A stretch of DNA of 64,000 nucleotides from Achromobacter sp. Root83 (GTDB lineage: Bacteria; Pseudomonadota; Gammaproteobacteria; Burkholderiales; Burkholderiaceae_B), in NCBI RefSeq assembly GCF_001428845.1, contig NZ_LMIU01000027.1:153765-217764 (forward strand), written 5' to 3'. Below the pieces are notes generated by a model, which did no database searches, was not told where the DNA came from, and saw only the letters and a program-made list of their open reading frames with translations. A program made the translations under genes and the position numbers. Positions 36,213-44,437 of this stretch are shown in pieces (positions within the stretch are counted from its first letter, which is position 1; every line of letters starts with the position of its first letter).

Positions 36213-37898
36213 GTGAGCACCACCGTCCACCAGGCTTTCCTCGACACCGCGTCCTGCCATGACGCCCGGCCATTCCTGTGCATCCTGCCCGAGACGGCCC
36301 GCGCCTACGGCATCGAAGCCGGCGAGCTTTCCTACGCACAGGCCGCCGACGCCATCGAAACCCTGCGCGCCGCCTATGCCCGGGCCGGCTACGGCCACGG
36401 CCACCGCGCCGGCCTGCTGCTGGAGAACCGCCCCGCCTTCTTCCTGCACTGGTTCGCGCTGAACGCGCTAGGGGTCTCGGTCGTGCCGATCAACCCCGAC
36501 CTGCGCGCCGCCGAACTTGAATACCTGACGGGACACTCCGAGATCGCGCTGGCCGTGGCCCTGCCCGAACGACACGCCGGCCTGCTGGCCGCCGCCGAAC
36601 GCGCCGGCCGAACGCTGCGCGCCATGGGGCCGGACGACGCACCGCCGGCCGCGCCGTTTCCCCCGCCGCTGCACGGCACGCCCCCCGGCGAAACGAGCGA
36701 ATGTGCGCTGCTCTACACGTCTGGCACCACCGGCCGTCCGAAGGGCTGCATCCTGCCCAACCGGTATTTTCTGCATGCGGGCGGCTGGTACGCGCGCATC
36801 GGCGGCCTGGCTGCCCTGCGAGCAGGCCAGGAACGCATGCTGACGCCGCTGCCGCTGGTGCACATGAACGCCATGGCGTATTCCGCCATGGCCATGGTGC
36901 TGACCGGCGGCTGCCTGATTCCGCTGGACCGCTTCCACCCCCGGAGCTGGTGGGACAGCGTGCGCGAGTCCCGCGCCACCGTGCTGCACTACCTGGGCGT
37001 CATGCCCGCCATCCTGATGAAGGCCGAGCCGTCCGAACACGACCGCCAGCCCGCCATCCGCTTCGGTTTCGGCGCCGGCGTGGACCGCAAGCTGCACGCC
37101 CCCTTCGAGGCGCGCTTCGGCTTCCCGCTGCTCGAAGCCTGGGCCATGACCGAAACCGGCGCGGGCGCCGTCATCATCGCCAATCAAGAGCCGCGCCACG
37201 TCGGCACCAGCAGCTTCGGCCGCGAAGAGGACGATGTGCAGGTCCGCATCGTCACGGACGCCGGCGGGCCCGCCGCTGTCGGCGAACACGGCGAACTGCT
37301 CGTGCGCCATGCCGGAGACGATCCGCGCTACGGCTTCTTTGCCGGCTACCTGAAGGACCAGGCCGCCACCGATGAAGCCTGGCAGGACGGCTGGTTCCAT
37401 ACCGGCGACATCGTGCGCCGCGAGGCCGACGGCGCGCTGCGCTTCGTCGACCGCAAGAAGAACGTCATCCGCCGCAGCGGCGAAAACATCTCGGCCGTGG
37501 AAGTGGAAAGCGTGCTGATGCAGCACCCGCTGGTGAAGGCCGTGGCGGTGGCCGCCGTGCCCGACCCGGTGCGCGGCGACGAGGTCCTGGCCTGCGTGGT
37601 GCCGGAAACGCCGCCCGCCGATGCGGCCGCCCTGGCAGAGGCCGCGCGCAGCATCGTGCAATGGAGCCTGGAGCAATTGGCCTATTACAAGGCGCCGGGC
37701 TATGTCGCATTCGTGGACAGCCTGCCGCTCACCACCACCAACAAGATCCAGCGCGGCGAAATGAAGGCGCTGGCGCCGGCCCTGCCCGGCACGGCGCGCT
37801 GCGTCGACACGACCGCAATGAAGAAACGCCCCCACGCCGCGCCCGCTGACGCGGGCTTTCTGCCCCCCGCCGCGCCCTCCCAGGAGCCCGCCCAATGA
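36213..37898 (+). CDS. AMP-forming acyl/aryl-CoA ligase
   Basis: 561 residues of the acyl-CoA synthetase (ANL) superfamily. Adenylation motifs: YTSGTTGRPKG (A3, about 170-180), EAWAMTETGAG (A5, about 305), GWFHTGDIVR (A7) and TTTNKIQRGE with the catalytic Lys (A10, about 515). A Pro/Ala-rich tail of about 35 residues is unusual. It should convert the oxygenase-derived acid, or a side-chain acid, to its CoA thioester. GTG start at 36213, with AGGAG upstream, nine bases after the beta subunit. The stop overlaps the next gene by four bases. Confidence 0.9.
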   Translation: MSTTVHQAFLDTASCHDARPFLCILPETARAYGIEAGELSYAQAADAIETLRAAYARAGYGHGHRAGLLLENRPAFFLHWFALNALGVSVVPINPDLRAAELEYLTGHSEIALAVALPERHAGLLAAAERAGRTLRAMGPDDAPPAAPFPPPLHGTPPGETSECALLYTSGTTGRPKGCILPNRYFLHAGGWYARIGGLAALRAGQERMLTPLPLVHMNAMAYSAMAMVLTGGCLIPLDRFHPRSWWDSVRESRATVLHYLGVMPAILMKAEPSEHDRQPAIRFGFGAGVDRKLHAPFEARFGFPLLEAWAMTETGAGAVIIANQEPRHVGTSSFGREEDDVQVRIVTDAGGPAAVGEHGELLVRHAGDDPRYGFFAGYLKDQAATDEAWQDGWFHTGDIVRREADGALRFVDRKKNVIRRSGENISAVEVESVLMQHPLVKAVAVAAVPDPVRGDEVLACVVPETPPADAAALAEAARSIVQWSLEQLAYYKAPGYVAFVDSLPLTTTNKIQRGEMKALAPALPGTARCVDTTAMKKRPHAAPADAGFLPPAAPSQEPAQ

Positions 37899-39064
37899 GC
37901 CGCCTGGGCTATGACGGCGTCGTGGCGGCCCTGCCGGTCACGATTCCGTACGAGCGCTATTCGACGCATGCCGCGCACTGGTGGTTGGGACGCGCGCTGG
38001 GCGCGCTGATCCGGCAGTCCGGCGTGGCCAAGACCGATGTCGATGGCCTCTGCGTGTCCAGCTTCACGCTGGCGCCCGACACGGCGGTCGGTCTGGTCCA
38101 GCATCTGGGCATGACCCCGCGCTGGCTGGACCACATCCCCATGGGCGGCGCCAGCGGCGTGGCCGCGCTGCGCCGCGCCGCGCGGGCCGTGCAGGCGGGC
38201 GACGCCAGCATCGTGGCCTGCCTCGCGGGTGACACCAACCATGTGGACTCGTTCCGCAACACGGTCAGCCAGTTCTCGCGCTTTGCGCAGGACGCCGTCT
38301 ACCCCTATGGCGCGGGCGGCCCGAACGCCAGCTTCGCGCTCCTGACCGCCAACTACATGCGCGCCACGGGCGCCACCCGCGCAGACTTTGGCAAGCTCTG
38401 CGTGGCGCAGCGCGACAACGCCCTGCGCTATCCCCACGCCCTGATGAAAAAGCCGCTGACGCTGGCGCAGTACCTGGACGCCCGCGTCATCACGGATCCG
38501 ATCCACCTGTTCGACTGCGTCATGCCTTGCGCGGGGGCCGACGCCTTCCTGGTCATGAGCGAAGACCGGGCGCGGGCGCTGAAGCTGCCCTACGCGCGCA
38601 TCCTGTCCACCATAGAACGCCACAACGCCTGGATCGAAGACCCCATCCAGACGCGCGGCGGCTGGACCATGGACGTGGACGAACTCTACGGCCAGGCCAA
38701 CGCCTCCCCCGGCGACATGGACTTCCTGCAGGCCTACGACGACTATCCCGTCATCAACCTGATGCAGATGGAAGACCTGGGCTTCTGCGGAAAAGGCGCG
38801 GCGCCGGCGTTCGTGCGCGGCAACACCTTCACCGTGGACGGCAGCTTTCCCTTCAACACCAACGGCGGCCAGTTGTCCGTGGGCCAGGCCGGCGCCGCCG
38901 GCGGCTATCTCGGCATGGTCGAAGCGCTGCGCCAGTTGACGGGCGCGGCCGGCGGCACCCAGGTGGCCAATGCCCGCATGGGGCTGGTCAGCGGCTTCGG
39001 CATGATCAATTACGACCGCGGACTGTGCACCGCCGCGGCCATCCTGGCAAGGAGCGACGCATGA
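37895..39064 (+). CDS. Thiolase-like (lipid-transfer/SCP2-type) protein lacking the nucleophilic Cys
   Basis: 389 residues, thiolase fold. Where thiolases have the nucleophile in a C-A/S-S-G motif, this protein has MGGASG (83-88), with Gly at the Cys position. The carboxy-terminal FNTNGGQLSVGQAGAAGG motif near 320 is kept. This state occurs in non-thiolytic family members such as the Ltp2-type retro-aldolases, which pair with DUF35 OB-fold proteins. The next gene encodes such an OB-fold partner. It probably cleaves a CoA-bound side chain, by aldol or other chemistry rather than Cys-based thiolysis. It overlaps both neighbours by four bases. Confidence 0.85.
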   Translation: MSRLGYDGVVAALPVTIPYERYSTHAAHWWLGRALGALIRQSGVAKTDVDGLCVSSFTLAPDTAVGLVQHLGMTPRWLDHIPMGGASGVAALRRAARAVQAGDASIVACLAGDTNHVDSFRNTVSQFSRFAQDAVYPYGAGGPNASFALLTANYMRATGATRADFGKLCVAQRDNALRYPHALMKKPLTLAQYLDARVITDPIHLFDCVMPCAGADAFLVMSEDRARALKLPYARILSTIERHNAWIEDPIQTRGGWTMDVDELYGQANASPGDMDFLQAYDDYPVINLMQMEDLGFCGKGAAPAFVRGNTFTVDGSFPFNTNGGQLSVGQAGAAGGYLGMVEALRQLTGAAGGTQVANARMGLVSGFGMINYDRGLCTAAAILARSDA

Positions 39065-40302
39065 CCGAGCCGCTGGCCAAGCCTCCCCGCAAGAATCCGG
39101 TTGCGCGCACCCGGCAGCCCACGCTGCCGCCCGGCTCGCGCAGCCGAGCGGCCCTGGGGCTGACGGCCGCCGCCGCCGAAGGACGTTTCGACCTGCAGAC
39201 CTGCGCCGACTGCGGCGCGGTGCAATACCCCCCGCGCGAAGTCTGCGGCCACTGCCTGTCCGAGCATCTGCCCTGGCGCTCCGCCGATCCCAACGGCGTG
39301 CTGCTGGTCAGCACCATCCTGCACCACAGCAACGACCTGTACTTCCGCGAACGCCTGCCCTGGCGCGTGGGCACGGTGCGGATGGACGCCGGTCCATCCG
39401 TTGTCGCGCATGTCCACCAGGACTGCACCGATGGCGGCCGCGTGCGCCTGGCGCTCAAGCTGGACCGCAGCGGCCAGGCCGTGATGATCGCTCTGCCTGA
39501 AAGGAATACCCCGAACATGGAAGACGACAAGACCCTGCGCGAAACCTCGTGCGACCCAAAGTTCCGCCGCGCACTCGTGACGGACGGCAAGTCCGCCGTC
39601 GGCCAGGCGGTGGCGCGCGCCCTGTTGGACGCGGGCTGCCCCACGGTGTTCCTGGGCGATCCCCAGGCCTGGAAGCGCGATGCCGCCTTCGAGGCGTTGG
39701 CGTCGGACCCGCGCGTGCAGACCGTGACGCTGGACGTGACCGACACCGATTCCGTCGAACGCGTGGCCGCGTCCATTGGCGGCAAGGTCGAGATCCTGGT
39801 GAACACCGCCGACCTCGAACGCGAAGGCGGCCTGCTGAACCGCAAGGACGTCAACACGGCGCGCGACGCCATGGACGTGAACGTGCTGGGCCTGATGCGG
39901 CTGGCGCAGTGCTTTGGCCCCGCCCTGTGCGGACGCGCCGCCGACGGCGTGAACAGCGCCGCGGCCTGGGTCAACGTGCTGTCCATCTACGCGCACATGA
40001 ACCTGCCGTCGCGCGGCATGTGGTCGGCGTCCAAGGCCGCCGCGTTGTCGCTGGCGCAATGTCTGCGCGCGGAAATGCGCGGCGCGGGCGTGCGCGTGGT
40101 GAACGTATTTCCCGGCCCGGTCGACCACGAATGGGAACAACGCACCCCGCCGCCGCGGGTGGCGCCCGCGGCGATTGCCGCCGCCATCGTGCGCGCGCTG
40201 AAGGACGGTTTGGAAGACGTGTACGTCGGCGACGTGGCGCAGGAATTCCGCGCCCGGCTGGCCGAGAACCCCAAGGGACTGGAACGGGAGCTGGGCGCGT
40301 AG
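39061..40302 (+). CDS. Fusion of a zinc-ribbon OB-fold (DUF35) domain with an SDR domain
   Basis: 413 residues. Residues about 35-150 form a DUF35 module: rubredoxin-like zinc ribbon C48-x2-C51 ... C62-x2-C65, then the OB-fold. Residues about 155-413 are a short-chain dehydrogenase domain with a degenerate nucleotide loop (TDGKSAVGQ) and WSASK where SDRs have YxxxK, so the catalytic Tyr is Trp. DUF35 proteins hold thiolase-like partners, and the partner gene overlaps by four bases. An internal ATG (near 39517) after the OB part could be a separate start, but the frame is continuous with no ribosome-binding site there. The SDR half may be inactive or structural. Confidence 0.82.
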   Translation: MTEPLAKPPRKNPVARTRQPTLPPGSRSRAALGLTAAAAEGRFDLQTCADCGAVQYPPREVCGHCLSEHLPWRSADPNGVLLVSTILHHSNDLYFRERLPWRVGTVRMDAGPSVVAHVHQDCTDGGRVRLALKLDRSGQAVMIALPERNTPNMEDDKTLRETSCDPKFRRALVTDGKSAVGQAVARALLDAGCPTVFLGDPQAWKRDAAFEALASDPRVQTVTLDVTDTDSVERVAASIGGKVEILVNTADLEREGGLLNRKDVNTARDAMDVNVLGLMRLAQCFGPALCGRAADGVNSAAAWVNVLSIYAHMNLPSRGMWSASKAAALSLAQCLRAEMRGAGVRVVNVFPGPVDHEWEQRTPPPRVAPAAIAAAIVRALKDGLEDVYVGDVAQEFRARLAENPKGLERELGA

Positions 40303-40340
40303 CCGCGCGCCCCCCTAACAAACCAACAGGAGACAGCACC

Positions 40341-41126
40341 GTGAGTCAAAACATTCTTGCCCAATTCATGGCCGAACTGCTGGCCGGACGCATCCGCCTG
40401 GTGGACCTGACCGAAACCCTGACGCCGGAATTTCCCACCATCGTGCTGCCGCCGGAGTTCGGCCAGGCATGGCCGTTCCGCATCGAGGAAATCTCGCGCT
40501 ACGACGAGCGCGGCCCGGCCTGGTACTGGAACAACTTCTCGTGCTCCGAGCACACCGGCACGCACTTCGATGCGCCGGCGCATTGGGTCACGGGCAAGGA
40601 TCAGCCCGACAACACCGTGGACACCATTCCCGTCGACGCCTTCATCGCCAGCGCCTGCGTGATCGACTGTTCCGCCGAATCGCTCGGCAACCCGGACTTT
40701 CTCCTGACCATCGACTTCGTGAAGAAGTGGGAGGAGCGGCACGGCCGCATTCCCGCGCGGTCGTGGGTGCTGATGCGCACCGACTGGTCCAAGCGCGCCA
40801 AGCCCGCCGAATACCTGAACATGCAGGAAGACGGCGCGCATTCGCCCGGCCCCGACGCCGAGGTCGTGCCCTGGCTGATCAAGGAACGCGACGTGCACGG
40901 CTTCGGCACCGAGTCGGTGGGCACCGACGCCGGCCAGGCCCAGCACCTGGACCCGCCCTACCCCTGCCACTACTACATGCACGGCAACAACCGCTACGGC
41001 CTGCAATGCCTGACCAACCTGGACCAGCTTCCGGCCACGGGCACCGTGATCTTCTCGGCGCCGCTAAAAATCCGCAGCGGCTCAGGCAGCCCCTTGCGCG
41101 TGCTGGCGCTGGCGCCCAGGAACTGA
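40341..41126 (+). CDS. Cyclase-family metal-dependent hydrolase (kynurenine formamidase / isatin hydrolase type)
   Basis: 261 residues. The metal-binding motif HTGTHFDAPAH (H71, H75, D77, H81) is that of the cyclase family, which includes bacterial kynurenine formamidase and isatin hydrolase. Either activity would open an indole-derived amide ring, which fits an indole-acetate type pathway; this is inference from context. GTG start at 40341 with CAGGAG before it; in-frame codons upstream lie within the preceding gene. Gap of 38 bases from the OB/SDR gene. Confidence 0.88.
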   Translation: MSQNILAQFMAELLAGRIRLVDLTETLTPEFPTIVLPPEFGQAWPFRIEEISRYDERGPAWYWNNFSCSEHTGTHFDAPAHWVTGKDQPDNTVDTIPVDAFIASACVIDCSAESLGNPDFLLTIDFVKKWEERHGRIPARSWVLMRTDWSKRAKPAEYLNMQEDGAHSPGPDAEVVPWLIKERDVHGFGTESVGTDAGQAQHLDPPYPCHYYMHGNNRYGLQCLTNLDQLPATGTVIFSAPLKIRSGSGSPLRVLALAPRN

Positions 41127-41162
41127 TCCGGCACTGCCGATACCAACAACACTGGGGAAACC

Positions 41163-41891
41163 ATGACGCAAAAAAATGTTGCCATCGTCACGGGCGGCAG
41201 CGCCGGCATCGGCGCCGAGATCTGCCGCAGCATGCTGGACGCGGGCTATGAAGTGATCTCGATGGCGCGCCGCGCCGCCGACTTCTCCCACCCGCGCCTG
41301 CACAACGTGCAGGTCGATCTGCTGGACGCCGACGCCACGGCGCAGGCCGGCGCCGAGGCCGCGGCGCAATTTCCGGTCAGCCACGTTATCCACAATGCCG
41401 GCGTGATCTGGCCGAACCTCCTGCCGCAGGTCACGCAGGAAGAGTTGCACGGCCTGACGCAGATCCACCTGGGCGCGGCCATCAGCCTGGTGCAGGCGGC
41501 GCTGCCCGGCATGCAGGAACGCAAGTTCGGACGCATCGTCATGATGTCCTCGCGCGGCGCGCTGGGCCTGCCCACCCGCACCGCGTATTCGGCGACCAAG
41601 GCGGGCATGGTCGGCATGGCGCGTACCTGGTCGCTGGAACTGGCGCCCTACGGCATCACGGTCAACGTGGTGGCGCCTGGCCCGATCCAGACCGACATGT
41701 TCTACGAAGTGATCCCGCCCGGCAGCGAACGCGAACGGCAGTTGGCCGACGGCATTCCGGTCAAGCGCCTGGGCCGTTCGGACGACGTGGCGCGCGCCGT
41801 GATGTTCTTTGCGGACCCGGCCAACAGCTTCGTCACCGGGCAGACCTTGTTCGTCTGCGGCGGCGCCAGCGTCAGTTCCATCACCATCTGA
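41163..41891 (+). CDS. Short-chain dehydrogenase/reductase (FabG-like)
   Basis: 242 residues, classical SDR. NAD(P)-binding TGGSAGIG (about 10-17), NAG near 79, catalytic Ser in MMSSRG, and AYSATK with intact Tyr and Lys near 141-145. It should oxidise or reduce a hydroxy/keto intermediate of the pathway. It is the last enzyme gene before the transporter genes, and unlike the SDR half of the fusion upstream its active site is complete. Confidence 0.9.
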   Translation: MTQKNVAIVTGGSAGIGAEICRSMLDAGYEVISMARRAADFSHPRLHNVQVDLLDADATAQAGAEAAAQFPVSHVIHNAGVIWPNLLPQVTQEELHGLTQIHLGAAISLVQAALPGMQERKFGRIVMMSSRGALGLPTRTAYSATKAGMVGMARTWSLELAPYGITVNVVAPGPIQTDMFYEVIPPGSERERQLADGIPVKRLGRSDDVARAVMFFADPANSFVTGQTLFVCGGASVSSITI

Positions 41892-42066
41892 TCGCCTTTT
41901 CCAATCGCCCGCTTCGGGTTTTGACGGATAGGTAAGCACGGGGACCGGGTCTACAGTGCTGATCCTTGCCTCTTGGAAATTTTAAGCAACAAGTAATTCC
42001 CGCTGTTCCTGTTCTCTCCGTTTTCCAGCCGCACTCCCACTCTGCTCCCTATCCGGAGGATTTGCC

Positions 42067-43218
42067 ATGCTGTCGAAGAAACTCCCCCTGGCCGCTGCCG
42101 CCGCCGTCGCCGCCCTGTTCGCCCTGCCCGCCCTGGCGCAGGTCAAGGTCGGTGTCGTCACCTCATCCACCGGCCCTACCGCGCTGGTCGGGATCCCGCA
42201 GAAGAATACGGTGCCGCTGCTTCCCAAGAAGATCGGCGACCTGACGGTGGAATACATCGCGCTGGATGACGCCAGCGACTCCACCAACTCTGTCACGGCC
42301 TTCAAGAAGCTGATCTCGGAACAGAATGTGGACGCGCTCATCGGGCCGTCGGGCTCGCCCAACGCCATGGGCGTGATCCAGTTCGCGGCCGAGGCCGGCG
42401 TGCCGATGCTGGCGCCGGTGGGCACCGCCGCGGTGGTGCTGCCGATGAACGACCAGAAGAAGTGGGTCTTCAAGACCACGCAAAACGACGACATCATCGC
42501 GCGCGCGCTGGTGGATCACATGGCCAAGACCGGCATCAAGACGGTCGGCTTCATCGGCCTGAACGATCCCTATGGCGAGAACTGGTACAAGGTCTTCTCC
42601 GGCCTGGCTACGGAAAAAGGCATCAAGGTCGCCGCCAACGAACGCTATCTGCGCTTTGACAGCTCGGTGACGGGACAGGCCCTGAAGATCCTGGCCGCCA
42701 AGCCGGACGCCGTCCTGGTGGCCGCTCCCGGCGCCGCCAGCGTGCTGCCGCAAACCACGCTGTTCGATCAAGGCTACAAGGGCAAGTTCTACCAGACCCA
42801 CGGCGCCGCGCTGCCCGACTTCCTGAAGCTCGGCGGCAAGAAGGTCGAAGGCACCATCCTGGCCGCCAGCCTGATGCTGGTGCTGCCCGAAATGCCGGAC
42901 AGCAACCCGTCCAAGAAGGTGGCGACCGACTACATCGCCGCCTACGAGAAGCTCAACGGGTCCAAGCCCGCCACCTTCGGCGCCAATGTGTACGACGCCG
43001 GACTGCTGCTGGAAAAGGCCGTGCCGCTGGCCGAGAAGGCCGGCAAGCCCGGCACCAAGGAGTTCCGCAACGCCTTGCGCGACGCGTTGGAGCAGACCAA
43101 GGATCTGGTGGGCACACAGGGCGTCTACAACATGAGCGCCGCCGACCACAGCGGCTTTGACGACCGCGGCCGCGAGCTCATCACCGTGAAGGACGGCAAC
43201 TGGACCCTGGTCAAGTAA
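42067..43218 (+). CDS. Branched-chain-type ABC importer periplasmic binding protein (LivK-like)
   Basis: 383 residues. A signal peptide (1 to about 24, cut after PALA) is followed by the type I periplasmic binding fold (VKVGVVTSSTGPTALVG; TVEYIALDDASDSTNSVTAFKKLI; LIGPSGSPNAMG). A strong GGAGG precedes the ATG. In catabolic operons such proteins usually bind aromatic acids rather than leucine, so the ligand may be the substrate of the upstream pathway. The 175-base gap before it, unlike the tight spacing upstream, may hold a separate promoter. Confidence 0.92.
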   Translation: MLSKKLPLAAAAAVAALFALPALAQVKVGVVTSSTGPTALVGIPQKNTVPLLPKKIGDLTVEYIALDDASDSTNSVTAFKKLISEQNVDALIGPSGSPNAMGVIQFAAEAGVPMLAPVGTAAVVLPMNDQKKWVFKTTQNDDIIARALVDHMAKTGIKTVGFIGLNDPYGENWYKVFSGLATEKGIKVAANERYLRFDSSVTGQALKILAAKPDAVLVAAPGAASVLPQTTLFDQGYKGKFYQTHGAALPDFLKLGGKKVEGTILAASLMLVLPEMPDSNPSKKVATDYIAAYEKLNGSKPATFGANVYDAGLLLEKAVPLAEKAGKPGTKEFRNALRDALEQTKDLVGTQGVYNMSAADHSGFDDRGRELITVKDGNWTLVK

Positions 43219-43221
43219 AAG

Positions 43222-43310
43222 GTTGGGTCCCCCCCGAAGCGCTGCGCGCTTCCCCCCAGGGGGCATGCCTGCGGACCGGCTGAGCCCGGATCCGCGGCAT
43301 CCCGATGGGG
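43222..43310. repeat. Dispersed GC-rich repeat between binding-protein and permease genes
   Basis: The gap between the LivK-like and LivH-like genes contains GAAGCGC-TGC-GCGCTTC (43236-43252), flanked by C and G runs, followed by a further GC-rich dyad region (CGGACCGGCTGAGCCCGGATCCGCGG). From memory, very similar intergenic sequences are scattered through Bordetella and Achromobacter genomes. It may also dampen transcription into the permease genes. Confidence 0.5.
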
Positions 43311-43396
43311 TGCGCAGAGCCTGCTTCTTGGCGACGCCCGCGGCGCATGTGAGAGTGGCGTGCCTGTCGTGCTTGTCTGTCTAGCCGGAAATTCGC

Positions 43397-44437
43397 ATGA
43401 ATGCTCAGATTGCCTTGATACTCGGGCAGGACGGCATCACCAATGGCGCCATCTACGCGCTCTTGGCGTTGTCCATCCTGCTGGTCTTTACCGTTACCCG
43501 CGTGCTGTTCATCCCGCAGGGCGAGTTCGTCGCCTTCGGCGCGCTGACGATGGCGGCCATCCAGGCCGGCAAGCCGGTGCTGCTGGTGTGGCTGCTGCTT
43601 GCCTTCGCGGTGGCCGAAGCCGCCGCCGACCTGCTGGCCAGGCGCAAGCGGCCGGGCCGCAACCCTGCCGTGTGGCGCTTGGCCGCCAAGGTGATCTATC
43701 CGCTGGTGCTGGCCGGGCTGTTCTACCGCCTGCCGCTGGCCCAGTTGCCCATGGCCGCGCAGGCGCTGCTGACGCTGCTGCTGGTCGTGCCGATGGGGCC
43801 GCAGCTGTACCGCCTGTTCTACCAGCCCATCGCCTCGGCCTCGACGCTGGTGCTCCTGATCGTCTCCATCGCGGTCCACCTGGCGCTGGTCGGCCTGGGC
43901 CTGCTGGCCTTTGGCGCGGAGGGCGCGCGCACCGCGCCGTTCAGCGACGCCAGCCTCGCGCTGGGCCCCATCAACGTCAACAGCCAGGCGCTGTGGGTGG
44001 TGGCCGTGTCGGCGCTGCTCATCATCGTGCTCTACCAGTTCTTCGAACGCTCGATGTACGGCAAGGCCTTGCGCGCCGCCGCCTTCAACCGGCTGGGCGC
44101 GCGGCTGATGGGCATTTCCCCCATCTTCGCGGGCAAGGCGACTTTCTTCCTGGCCGCGCTGATCGGCACGGTGTCCGGCATTCTGGTCGCGCCCATCACC
44201 ACCATGTATTTCGATTCCGGTTTCATGGTCAGCCTGAAGGGCTTCGTAGGCGCCATCATCGGCGGCCTGGTGAGCTATCCATTGGCTGCGGCAGGCGCCG
44301 TGCTGGTCGGCCTGATCGAGGCCTTCTCCTCATTCTGGGCCAGCGCCTACAAAGAAATCATCGTGTTCACGCTGATCATCCCCGTGCTGCTCTGGCGTTC
44401 CCTGAAAAGCCATCACGTCGAGGAAGAAGACGAATGA
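43397..44437 (+). CDS. Branched-chain-type ABC importer permease (LivH-like)
   Basis: 346 residues, about eight hydrophobic segments. The start [25 protein letters not shown] and the loop [20 protein letters not shown] are LivH features. It is somewhat longer than LivH (about 300) because of an extra Arg-rich loop and helix near 80-110. It pairs with the LivM half of the next gene, which it overlaps by four bases (ATGA). Confidence 0.92.
   Translation: MNAQIALILGQDGITNGAIYALLALSILLVFTVTRVLFIPQGEFVAFGALTMAAIQAGKPVLLVWLLLAFAVAEAAADLLARRKRPGRNPAVWRLAAKVIYPLVLAGLFYRLPLAQLPMAAQALLTLLLVVPMGPQLYRLFYQPIASASTLVLLIVSIAVHLALVGLGLLAFGAEGARTAPFSDASLALGPINVNSQALWVVAVSALLIIVLYQFFERSMYGKALRAAAFNRLGARLMGISPIFAGKATFFLAALIGTVSGILVAPITTMYFDSGFMVSLKGFVGAIIGGLVSYPLAAAGAVLVGLIEAFSSFWASAYKEIIVFTLIIPVLLWRSLKSHHVEEEDE

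Noticed and set aside
38527..39060. Extension of the OB-fold/SDR frame into the thiolase-like gene
   Set aside because: It would overlap a confident gene by over 500 bases; ATG 39061 with a four-base overlap is the natural start.
41892..42066. A promoter (TTGACG) before the LivK-like gene
   Set aside because: No -10 element lies at an acceptable distance, so it was not listed.
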